The position numbers and the translations under genes were made by a program. DNA of 44,535 nucleotides from Xenococcaceae cyanobacterium MO_167.B27 (GTDB taxonomy: Bacteria; Cyanobacteriota; Cyanobacteriia; Cyanobacteriales; Xenococcaceae), in NCBI GenBank assembly GCA_030065935.1, contig JASJCP010000056.1:1-44535 (forward strand). Reading direction: 5' to 3'. The notes beneath the pieces were generated by a model, which worked only from the letters and a program-made list of their open reading frames with translations, did not search any database and was not told the origin of the DNA. Position 1 is the stretch's first letter; every line of letters starts with the position of its first letter. Below are positions 1-7,640 of this stretch, piece after piece.

Positions 1-1378
1 GATTCCAAGTCGTCCAAGGATGCCTAGCTCGATCCTCTGGTCTTACTAGGCAGACTGGGGCGCGTTCGCTCATACCCATAGCTCTGCGAGCAATAGTCAT
101 GGCTGCTGCCGTCCCCGAATTTAAACCATATCTGGGCATAAACTTAATCATGCCAATAACACTAGTGAAAGCTGGATTGACAAAATGTAAGCCGATCCCA
201 AAACGTTGACATCTGGAAATTAATGCTTCTCTAAACATGGCTGTAGAAAGGTTAGAGAGCATTGAATTATAAACCTTTGAAGCTTCAGACATAGAAGCTT
301 TTTTCTTAGAAAAATCCAGAGATTCAATAGCAATAGGACATTGGTAGCTAAACACCTTATTTGTTAATTTAACTACTAAGTTTCTCATCATTACTTGTCT
401 TTGTCCTGAAGAAAAACCTTTCCAATTGAAACAGATTTTTCCTTGATCTTTGATATTGCCATCAGCTAAAATATAAGCCCATTCAACACTATCTCGATTA
501 AAATCTACTCCAATACAGCCGTTTTTTCGGGTGGTAGTTATGGGTACTTCTTGAATATAAGTTGTCAGATGAATGTACCATTGATCTGACTTATGTTCTC
601 TACGGAAAATTTGAACCGTGATTGGCTTTTGTTGTTCTAAGGCGTAAAGTAAGGAAGATTTACGATGACGACGGCATTCTGTGACTTGAAAGGGAATCTC
701 TAAAGTTTTACCGTATAAGAATTGCATAAATCTAGGTAAAGTAACAATGGCTTTAAAATCATCTCCAACAACATGAAAAATTTTAATCATGGTGCCACCA
801 CCGATTGTTGACTTGCCAACACAATAAAATCTTCCTCCCCGTTTCTTTTTCCAATCAGCTAACCATTCTTCATGGGAAGCATAACCATTTTCCTCTAGGT
901 GATACTGAGCATTAAATAACTTCTTAGAACCAAAACAAATATGTAATCTATCTGTTGACTCCAGTTGTTTAACCTCATCTTTTAATGATTGAATTTTAAT
1001 TAGTTTTGATTTTAATCCTAGTGCCTGATTTCGTTGCTTAATATTAGGATTTTTAACTTTAGACAACATGACGAATATACCGATCGCATATGAAGTTTTC
1101 TTTTTAATCTGTTCTTTAATTCGAGATATATTTAGTTTTTTAGCTGTAGTTAATTGTGAATAGGTTTGTTTAACCTCCGTAGCAATCGAGTCAGCCCATG
1201 CCCATTGAAGATTAAAACGAGACTGGTAGGTTTTTTCGATTTGATTTTCCAAAATGCCTCGCTGCATATCATTCAAGCCAGTGCGACGGATTGATTCGTA
1301 CTTATCACTCCATACATCAAAAATGGGATTGTACTCAATTTTGGTTTCAATTCCGATTCGTAATCCTTTGCTTGACAT
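1..1378 (-). CDS. tnpB: TnpB-like protein of IS607 element (C-terminus cut by window edge)
   Basis: My translation from the ATG at 1376-1378 stays open for about 459 codons to the window edge. A RuvC-I-like stretch reads IGVDFNRDSVEWAY and a RuvC-II-like stretch IAIESLDF. Near the end GTAAAMTIARRAMG occupies the place of RuvC-III. No CxxC zinc ribbon is visible between RuvC-II and III, and no acidic residue is obvious at the third catalytic position. TnpB proteins are RNA-guided nucleases that help keep the transposon in place. This one belongs to the divergent branch common in cyanobacterial IS607 elements, and its nuclease activity is uncertain. It starts 3 bases after the tnpA stop, so the two are probably co-transcribed. 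Confidence 0.8.
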   Translation of the reverse strand, partial: MSSKGLRIGIETKIEYNPIFDVWSDKYESIRRTGLNDMQRGILENQIEKTYQSRFNLQWAWADSIATEVKQTYSQLTTAKKLNISRIKEQIKKKTSYAIGIFVMLSKVKNPNIKQRNQALGLKSKLIKIQSLKDEVKQLESTDRLHICFGSKKLFNAQYHLEENGYASHEEWLADWKKKRGGRFYCVGKSTIGGGTMIKIFHVVGDDFKAIVTLPRFMQFLYGKTLEIPFQVTECRRHRKSSLLYALEQQKPITVQIFRREHKSDQWYIHLTTYIQEVPITTTRKNGCIGVDFNRDSVEWAYILADGNIKDQGKICFNWKGFSSGQRQVMMRNLVVKLTNKVFSYQCPIAIESLDFSKKKASMSEASKVYNSMLSNLSTAMFREALISRCQRFGIGLHFVNPAFTSVIGMIKFMPRYGLNSGTAAAMTIARRAMGMSERAPVCLVRPEDRARHPWTTWN

Positions 1379-1381
1379 GAT

Positions 1382-2026
1382 TTAGCATTGAAGCTTATTT
1401 TGGAATTTTAACAGAGTTTCATGAGGTATGTTTAATATTTCTTTTATAGCCTTCTCTTTCTCTTTTCTATAGCTTCTTGCTCCATAAAGACGACAAGAAA
1501 AACAATGTACCACTGCCATCAAGTCTTCTAATAATTCAGCTTGAGGAGAAAGTGATTCTGTATTCGCTACCACGATTTGACATCCTCTTTTTGTTAATAG
1601 TTGTTCTATCAAATCGAAAGCAAAACGACAAAGTCTGTCTTTATGAGCTATTACTATAGTTTCTATCTTTCCTGATATTGCATCTTCAATCAAGCATATA
1701 AACTTTTTTCGCTTGAAATTTAAACCCCCTCCTATTTCTTCTATCCACTCATCTACGGCATATCCTCTAGCCAAACAAAATTGCTCCATTGCTGTTTTTT
1801 GATTGGCTAATTCTACTTTCTGTTGAGCAGATGAAACACGACAATAGACTTTAATTAATCTTTCTTTTGATATTGGTTTTAGTCCTTTTGCCTGTGCTAA
1901 ATCCTCTTCCGTATAATAGCGATGATTACTTGGAGTCCTTTTGGCTTTTAATTTTCCTGTTCTATCCCAACGTCTTAATGTTTCAACTGATACTCCAATT
2001 TCTTTGGCAAATTCATGAGGTCGCAT
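1382..2026 (-). CDS. tnpA: IS607 family serine recombinase (transposase)
   Basis: This 214-residue protein has the IS607 architecture. An N-terminal MerR-type helix-turn-helix (residues about 1-45, with VSVETLRRWDRTGKL) is followed by a small serine-recombinase catalytic domain. The nucleophile lies in VYCRVSSAQQ (Ser65 or Ser66), and a conserved arginine region reads AHKDRLCRFAFDL. The length is normal for the family. Such enzymes excise and insert the element by serine-mediated strand exchange without long target specificity. The start codon lies inside one arm of a perfect 12-bp inverted repeat, which suggests autoregulation or a recombinase binding site. The gene appears intact. Confidence 0.93.
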   Translation of the reverse strand: MRPHEFAKEIGVSVETLRRWDRTGKLKAKRTPSNHRYYTEEDLAQAKGLKPISKERLIKVYCRVSSAQQKVELANQKTAMEQFCLARGYAVDEWIEEIGGGLNFKRKKFICLIEDAISGKIETIVIAHKDRLCRFAFDLIEQLLTKRGCQIVVANTESLSPQAELLEDLMAVVHCFSCRLYGARSYRKEKEKAIKEILNIPHETLLKFQNKLQC

Positions 2027-2060
2027 ACTTATACATTATTCTGAGCTTTGTATAAGTATG
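2024..2060. promoter_or_regulatory. 12-bp perfect inverted repeat at the tnpA start / element end
   Basis: CATACTTATACA at 2024-2035 is repeated inverted at 2049-2060, with a 13-base spacer. One arm contains the tnpA start codon. The position at the element end suggests a recombinase binding site or autoregulatory operator. This is inferred from position only. Confidence 0.5.
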
Positions 2061-2076
2061 TATAATAAATCGCCTA

Positions 2077-2565
2077 CTAGAAGTCAACAGGGTTCATTGC
2101 TGCTAAAATTACGGCGGAACGTAGTGCATAAAAGCCATTTTGTCCTGTAGGAGTTTCAAAGATATCCCCCATACTAGTTAAAAGCTCAACTCCCACCGTA
2201 GTGTAACCGAGACGAGAAACCACCACAGGATCGACTCGATAACGCGATCGCAAAAATTGGTGGAATTTATCCCGTTGCTGATCCGAAAGAGAACTCAAAA
2301 ATAACTTTAAATCTGGTGTAACTTCCCCATCTTCAGCGAAACTCTCTAACCCCCCAACAAAAAGAGGAAACTCTAACAAACCCCAAGTGAAATTAATTGT
2401 ATCTGCACTCAATACAGGGCTAGAAATCCCCACACAAAACGCGATCATACTTAACAGATGAGCAAAACACACCGACACAGACTTTAATAACTCTAATTTT
2501 TCTCTACCGATTGTATCAAGGAAAAAAAAAAGCCCAACCTGTATGTTGGACTGTGTAGTAAGCAA
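2077..2565 (-). pseudogene. DUF1400-type secreted alpha/beta hydrolase, truncated by the IS607 element
   Basis: Up to 162 codons. A signal-peptide-like stretch ends at SSPVLSA, followed by a mature part rich in motifs of the N-terminal DUF1400 segment of cyanobacterial secreted hydrolases: a FAEDGEVTP-like stretch, VDPVVVSRLGYTTVG, and GQNGFYALRSAVILAA. The reading frame then stops within about ten bases of the IS607 end, where family members continue for roughly 350 residues into the hydrolase domain. The catalytic domain is therefore missing and the rest probably lies beyond the left window edge. The annotated upstream start spans an intrinsic terminator (2522-2552), so the real start is probably a later GTG around 2470. 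Confidence 0.7.
2522..2552 (-). terminator. Intrinsic terminator
   Basis: On the minus strand, stem arms AGTCCAAC (2545-2552) and AGCCCAAC's complement (2531-2538), with one G-T pair, enclose a 6-base loop and are followed by nine to ten T residues. It lies about 320 bases after ndk and just before the truncated hydrolase gene, so it probably ends the ndk transcript. Confidence 0.75.
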
Positions 2566-2872
2566 AACTTCACACGGAGAAAAAAACTAATTAAATTTTG
2601 TATTTATAAAGAAATATTAAAGTTGTTTGTTTTTGTTATGTCTATAGTATCTCCCATCAAGATGAATTTTGTCATCGGCAGATCTGCTAGTCTTTAGAGA
2701 TTATATTTATAAATATAACTTAAACTTTAAAGACAACTGGTAAAGATTTACTGAATTTAACAATAAAGGGATCGCAAATAAGCCAAGATTTACTGGACTC
2801 GGATCCCTTAGATTAGAGGCTCTATTCTGCCAAAATACTTATATTACATTGGTAAGAACTGCCTCTAAGTAT
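2566..2872. other. Noncoding spacer after ndk
   Basis: This is AT-rich with no credible ORF. The only structure seen is a loose inverted repeat, AAGGGATC near 2766 and its complement near 2802, separated by about 27 bases. It could be the 3' end of the ndk transcript. Nothing else is recognised. Confidence 0.4.
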
Positions 2873-3322
2873 TTATTCGTATAGCCAAGAATGCCTAACA
2901 GGTTCCCAACCCACTTGTTCATAATCTTTGAACCAAAGAGCGATTTCTCTTTCAGCAGTTTCGATCGCATCAGAACCATGAATTAAGTTACGACCAATAC
3001 TAACACCAAAATCACCACGAATTGAACCAGGATCGGCACTGATAGGATCAGTAGCACCAATAATTTTTCTAGCAGCAGTAACTACATTTTCTCCTTCCCA
3101 CACCATAGCAATTACGGGGGCAGAAGTAATAAAGTCAATCAGACCGGAAAAGAAAGGTTTACCTTTATGGACATCGTAATGTTTTTCGGCAAGTTCACGA
3201 GAAACTTTCATCATTTTTAGTCCTACTAAGGTAAAGCCTTTAACTTCAAAACGATGAACAATCTCCCCTACTAGATGACGTTGTACCCCATCGGGTTTAA
3301 TCATGATAAAGGTGCGTTCCAC
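2873..3322 (-). CDS. ndk: Nucleoside diphosphate kinase
   Basis: This 149-residue protein is the usual length for bacterial NDK. It opens with [13 protein letters not shown], the conserved lysine-containing nucleotide site, and carries the active-site histidine in NLIHGSD, preceded by GDFGVSIGR. It transfers gamma-phosphate between nucleoside di- and triphosphates through a phosphohistidine. The start is a GTG, with GAGGAG about 8 bases upstream, one of the few clear ribosome binding sites here. It is a housekeeping gene with no operon partner visible, and it marks the stable chromosomal side of the cluster. Confidence 0.98.
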   Translation of the reverse strand: MERTFIMIKPDGVQRHLVGEIVHRFEVKGFTLVGLKMMKVSRELAEKHYDVHKGKPFFSGLIDFITSAPVIAMVWEGENVVTAARKIIGATDPISADPGSIRGDFGVSIGRNLIHGSDAIETAEREIALWFKDYEQVGWEPVRHSWLYE

Positions 3323-3645
3323 AATAATCTCCTCAAGGATTCAAAAAGTCTCACAAGTCCCAGATTATCCTAAATCTTGAAAAGTCAAAAGCCTTTAATA
3401 AAATGATGCGATCGCGCTTGACCTGAGAAACTTTAATCCAAGAAATTCGCCAATGCCAGCTTCTTCAAAACCAATTTTCAACTCCATGGGAGTCAAGTTA
3501 CTGATAAGGTCGTTTCTTACTTCTATCCCGCCAGAAGATTACCTAAAATAGAGAAGGTGAAATAGGGCAATAGTAATTTATGAAAAGTCGAACGCAAGAC
3601 TTGAGAAATAAGCATTTGAACTGGGATAAGTGGCCAAAACTTTAC
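3323..3645. other. Noncoding spacer upstream of ndk
   Basis: No credible ORF is present. It holds the upstream region of ndk, including a GCGATCGC (HIP1) site near 3407, and the trailing DNA of the GGDEF-EAL remnant. No clear promoter is seen. Confidence 0.4.
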
Positions 3646-3952
3646 TTATGAATAGCTTTCAAGAAACTGTGTCATTTTTTCATGATCTAGGGGATGAGAA
3701 AACCAGTGACCTTGTCCCCCAAAGCATTTCAAACTTCTAAGAAAATTTAGTTGTTCTCTGGTTTCTATACCTTCTGCAATCGCTTCTATTTCTAATTCGC
3801 TAGCCATAACAATAATAGCGCGAACAATTGCGGATTTTGAATTTTTTATTCCCAGGTTTTTTATAAAAGAACTGATTAGAAGAACTTAAAGTAATGCCAA
3901 TACTAACAGAGACAAATAATTCTTGGTTGTTGATAACAAAGGGGTTTTTTAC
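3646..3952 (-). pseudogene. Remnant of a GGDEF-EAL cyclic-di-GMP protein
   Basis: Read on the minus strand, 3903-3952 encodes PFVINNQELFVSVSIGITL, a good match to the end of a GGDEF domain. In another frame 3646-3885 encodes SFIKNLG, then VRAIIVMASELEIEAIAEG, IETREQLNFLRSLKC and QGHWFSHPL. This is the C-terminal end of an EAL phosphodiesterase domain, closed by a TAA at 3646-3648. The segment between the two, which should hold most of the EAL domain, is missing, and a stop and frame change separate the pieces. It is a deletion remnant of a diguanylate cyclase/phosphodiesterase, lying directly downstream of the tandem CylK-type gene. Confidence 0.75.
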
Positions 3953-3960
3953 TGGTTACT

Positions 3961-6900
3961 TCAGATTCCCGAATCTGAGTTGAGTATTGCCACCCAGCCA
4001 TCAAAAGCTCCTTGGTTAAAAGCCCCCAAAGAACTATCAGTAACACCAGTAACATAAACATTATCAAGAAGAGGATCGACAGCAATACTTTTAGCCTGTT
4101 CTGTGCCTGAACTGCCAAACTGTTCTATCCATATCTGGTTGCCGTCGCTATCGTATTTAGCAGCAAAAGCATCATAAGAGCCGTCACTCTCTCCCCCCAA
4201 GTTGCCGTTAGTAAATCCTGTCACATAGATATAGTCGTCTTCACTGACAAAAATGTTAGTGACCTCATCATCCCCACTACTGCCAAATTGTTCAGTCCAA
4301 ACTTGATTACCTTCACTGTCATATTTGGCGAGGAAACCATCATAAGAGCCTTTTAGTTCTGCTGCTAAGTTGCCAGAAGTCCATCCACCTACATAGACAT
4401 TGCCTTCACTATCAGTATCTATACCCCAAGAGAATTCAAAACTATCACTTCCTAGCTGTCGAATCCATTGTTGATTGCCAGATGAGTCAAACTTAGTTAT
4501 CCAAACATCATACTGTCCTGCATTTTCTCCTCCTAAGTCCCCTGAAGTCCATCCCGAAGCAAAAACATTATCTTGGTCGTCGATAGCAACTGCGTAAGAT
4601 TCATCAGGGTTTCTACCTGTTCCAAACTCGTTAAACCACACTTCAGTACCATCAGAGCTATCGTACTTTCCGACAAAAGCACTCCAACCACTGGGTTGCC
4701 CTAGATTAACTCCTGAAAGGGAGAAGGTATCGCCATCGGGAGCTACATCGATTCTTAGAGAAGCCTCGGTTTCTTCAAACTGTTGAATCCATAGTTGATT
4801 GCCATCGCTGTCATACTTGCTTACCCAAACATCAAATCTGATCCCTGGATTACTTGCCACTAAATCTCCTCTGGTGGTTCCTACCAGGTATAAATTACCT
4901 TCATTGTCAGTATCTATATCCCAAACCCCATCCCAGTCTTCAGTCCCAATTTGCCGACTCCACAATTGATTGCCATCGCTGTCATACTTGCCGAACCAAG
5001 CATCGTTAGACCCTTGATTTGTTCCTCCTAAAGAGCCACTACTATAGCCAGCTAGGTAAGTACTACCATTGGGAGCAATAGCTACACTAGTAATCTCGTC
5101 AACACCAGGAGTGCCTAACTGCCCAATCCCATCAATGGCAATTGGTGGTGGAGTATTTCCTTCAAACTGGAAGTATTCATCACTTAAAGTCAAACCTGAA
5201 ACATCAGACAAAATAGCAATTAAATCAGGGTTAGTCCCTGGTTGCTCTAAAAAAAGCAATGTAGTATCTTCAGATTCATCCAGAAAGTAGTCTTCTTGAG
5301 TACCGTGGAGCTTAATTGTATCTAATTCTGGCTGGAAATCATTGATTATGGCATATTGGGAAAGACCAAAATCTTCTGTTGAGACATCATCATAGTAAGG
5401 CTTGCGCCAATCCCCAAGAATAAAGATATCGCTTCCTTCTGTACGGGAAAAACCCTCTTGTTGATCTCCAGCCATCTCATCTACTGAAAATTGATCAGAA
5501 GGAGCAGCACCAGGATCAAAACCAATCAGGACATCGTTGCCATTGCGTCCCCAAATATATTCAGATGGTTCTGCGGATAAAAAGGGGAATATGTCGCTGC
5601 CTGGCGTTCCTACTGTACTGGCTTGAATGGTACTGTCAACAATTTCTTCCAGTCCAATAATATCGAGATCGTCAATGAGATTAGTGTTAAACTCTCCTAC
5701 GTTTGTAAGACCATTTCCCAATGGTGAAAGAAGATTAAAATCCTGTGAAATCCTGTCCTCTAGTTTAGGGTAGTTCACAAGAGAATCTTTCTCCAGTATT
5801 CTGGTTGAGAAGTCCCACGCCCTATTTGATTCTGAGGAGATAGTAGCAGAGTCGGAATTGCCTGAAAAATCTTGTAGGCTTCCCGAATCAGCATCAAGTC
5901 TAGCTACCCAGCTATCCGCAGCCCCAGCATTAGTTCCCCCCAAAGAGCCTTCAGTGATTCCTGTAACATAGAGATGACCTGCGTCGTCACTACTGATATC
6001 ATGAGCATAATCAAAATCGGGAGTGCCAAACTGTTGAATCCACTGGCGATCGCCATTACTATTGTATTTAGCTACCCAGGTGTCATAAGAACCTGCATTA
6101 TCTCCTCCCAAGTCACCATCGGTGTATCCCGTCAAAAAGATATTGTCATTGGAATCAATCTCGATGTCTCCGTATAAAAGACTATCATCACCCTGGGTCC
6201 CAAACTGTCGAATCCACTGGCGATCGCCATTACTATTGTATTTAGCTACCCAGGTGTCATAAGAACCTGCATTATCTCCTGCTAAATCTCCCAAAGTCCA
6301 TCCTGTAATATAAACATTGCCTTCGCTGTCTGTATCAATGCCCCAGGGGAACTCATAATCTTCTGAGCCAAACTGTTGGATGAATTGTAGTTCGCCATCA
6401 TTATCGTGCTTGGCTACCCATATATCATAAATCCCAGAATTGTCTCCTCCTAAATCTCCCAGAGTCCATCCTGTAGAATAAACATTCCCCTCATTATCAA
6501 CAGCTATGTCGTAAGCTTCATCATATTGGCGAGTTCCGAACTCTGTAAACCACTGTCGGTTGCCATTACTGTCGTATTTAGTTACCCAAGAATCATCGGT
6601 TTGGGAAGTTCTGGTTTCTTCGATAGTATATCCTGAGAGATAAACATTACCATCATCGTCAACATCTATGCCAAAAGTCCGATTAATTACTTCTGTGCCA
6701 AACTGTTGAATCCAGATCTGATTACCATCGCTGTTATATTTAGCTACCCAAACATCAGCAACTTCTGCGTTTTTAGTTGCTCCTAAATTGCCTTCGGTAT
6801 ATCCCGCCACATAGAAATTACCTTGATTATCGGTGACAATATCAGTAATCCAGTCAAAATTAGCACTACCAAACTGTATATTCCAAATTTGGTTGCCGTC

Positions 6901-7590
6901 ACTGTCGTACTTAGTAACTATGGGATCGTAAACACCAGCATTATTCCCTTGTAGAGAGCCACTGGTTGCTCCTGCCACATAAATATTACCTTCAACATCT
7001 GTAGCGGAACTTGTAGATAGGTCTATTCCAGTAGTACCTAATTGTCGAGCTTCTCCTGAGAATGATACTGGTGGTGGGGTGTTACCTTCAAACTGAAATA
7101 AGTCATCTTCTAGATCTATGCCCGAAACTCTGGGTAAAAAAGCAACCAGATCCAATCTTGTTCCCTCTTGCCAAAAGATTGCGGTTCCCTGTTCATTGTC
7201 CCCAATGATTGCTTCTTCTATCAGATAATTTTCTGGGCTACCATGTAGCTGAATGATGTCTCGGTTGGGGTCTAAGTCGATAATTGTCACAAATTCATTT
7301 AAACCCAAGTTGGATGCTTGGCTATTCACATAGTAAGGCTGTTGCCAATCACCGACAATAAATCTATTTTGCCAATCACGACCGGGTCTGGGCTGTTGTT
7401 GCTCTAATAGAGGAACTTCTTGGTCGCTAATCCAAATGTCAAGTTTCTGTTGACCGTCGTTATTAACCCCAGGATTATAAGTTATTATGCTGTCGTTTCC
7501 GTCGCGAGTATATACTATTTGACTATCGGAAACTCCTAAAGTGTAGTCACTGCCTGGTGTCCAGATTTGGGGTACTAAGGTATTAGCCAT
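3961..7590 (-). CDS. Tandem double CylK-type alkylating enzyme (two N-domain plus seven-blade propeller modules)
   Basis: The 1209 residues form two homologous halves. Each has an N-terminal domain with an RTX-like calcium stretch (RDGNDSIITYNPG; GRNGNDVLIGFDPG) and a GD..xPYY motif (residues 80-87; about 700 in half two), then NTPPP and seven SBBP blades of about 58 residues, each built around a GN(V/I)Y..G.T core and WxxQFG. CylK of cylindrocyclophane biosynthesis combines an N-terminal calcium-binding domain with a seven-bladed propeller and alkylates aromatics with secondary alkyl chlorides; BrtB of bartolosides uses carboxylates. I infer the same chemistry from architecture plus co-location with CylC-type halogenases. 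Half one reads GDWQQPYY where half two and the neighbouring single-module protein read GDWRKPYY and GDRRKAYY. No signal peptide is seen. It could otherwise be a structural propeller protein. Confidence 0.72.
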   Translation of the reverse strand: MANTLVPQIWTPGSDYTLGVSDSQIVYTRDGNDSIITYNPGVNNDGQQKLDIWISDQEVPLLEQQQPRPGRDWQNRFIVGDWQQPYYVNSQASNLGLNEFVTIIDLDPNRDIIQLHGSPENYLIEEAIIGDNEQGTAIFWQEGTRLDLVAFLPRVSGIDLEDDLFQFEGNTPPPVSFSGEARQLGTTGIDLSTSSATDVEGNIYVAGATSGSLQGNNAGVYDPIVTKYDSDGNQIWNIQFGSANFDWITDIVTDNQGNFYVAGYTEGNLGATKNAEVADVWVAKYNSDGNQIWIQQFGTEVINRTFGIDVDDDGNVYLSGYTIEETRTSQTDDSWVTKYDSNGNRQWFTEFGTRQYDEAYDIAVDNEGNVYSTGWTLGDLGGDNSGIYDIWVAKHDNDGELQFIQQFGSEDYEFPWGIDTDSEGNVYITGWTLGDLAGDNAGSYDTWVAKYNSNGDRQWIRQFGTQGDDSLLYGDIEIDSNDNIFLTGYTDGDLGGDNAGSYDTWVAKYNSNGDRQWIQQFGTPDFDYAHDISSDDAGHLYVTGITEGSLGGTNAGAADSWVARLDADSGSLQDFSGNSDSATISSESNRAWDFSTRILEKDSLVNYPKLEDRISQDFNLLSPLGNGLTNVGEFNTNLIDDLDIIGLEEIVDSTIQASTVGTPGSDIFPFLSAEPSEYIWGRNGNDVLIGFDPGAAPSDQFSVDEMAGDQQEGFSRTEGSDIFILGDWRKPYYDDVSTEDFGLSQYAIINDFQPELDTIKLHGTQEDYFLDESEDTTLLFLEQPGTNPDLIAILSDVSGLTLSDEYFQFEGNTPPPIAIDGIGQLGTPGVDEITSVAIAPNGSTYLAGYSSGSLGGTNQGSNDAWFGKYDSDGNQLWSRQIGTEDWDGVWDIDTDNEGNLYLVGTTRGDLVASNPGIRFDVWVSKYDSDGNQLWIQQFEETEASLRIDVAPDGDTFSLSGVNLGQPSGWSAFVGKYDSSDGTEVWFNEFGTGRNPDESYAVAIDDQDNVFASGWTSGDLGGENAGQYDVWITKFDSSGNQQWIRQLGSDSFEFSWGIDTDSEGNVYVGGWTSGNLAAELKGSYDGFLAKYDSEGNQVWTEQFGSSGDDEVTNIFVSEDDYIYVTGFTNGNLGGESDGSYDAFAAKYDSDGNQIWIEQFGSSGTEQAKSIAVDPLLDNVYVTGVTDSSLGAFNQGAFDGWVAILNSDSGI
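6026..6280. repeat. Two near-identical 81-bp blade copies inside the tandem CylK-type gene
   Basis: Positions 6026-6106 and 6200-6280 differ at a single base (T/C) and are 174 bases apart, exactly one 58-codon blade. Other blades of the gene are far more diverged at DNA level. Each copy contains a GCGATCGC site. The pattern points to recent slippage or gene conversion between blades 5 and 6 of the first propeller. Confidence 0.85.
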
Positions 7591-7640
7591 CTTATATTTC
7601 CTCGGTAAATCAAAAAAAAAGCTAAATTATTACAAATGCA

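Larger units (their letters stand above)
1..2070 (-). mobile_element. IS607-type insertion element, partial
   Basis: Two adjacent minus-strand genes, a MerR-HTH plus serine recombinase and a TnpB-like protein separated by 3 bases, are the signature pair of IS607 elements. The recombinase-side end lies just beyond a 12-bp inverted repeat at 2024-2060, against a truncated DUF1400 gene. The TnpB-side end is outside the window, so the right boundary is approximate and the left boundary unknown. IS607 elements make no obvious target duplication, so none was expected. Confidence 0.8.

Noticed and set aside
5069-6177. Plus-strand frames opposite the tandem CylK-type gene
   Set aside because: They arise from the repeated blade codons read antisense and show no protein-like features.
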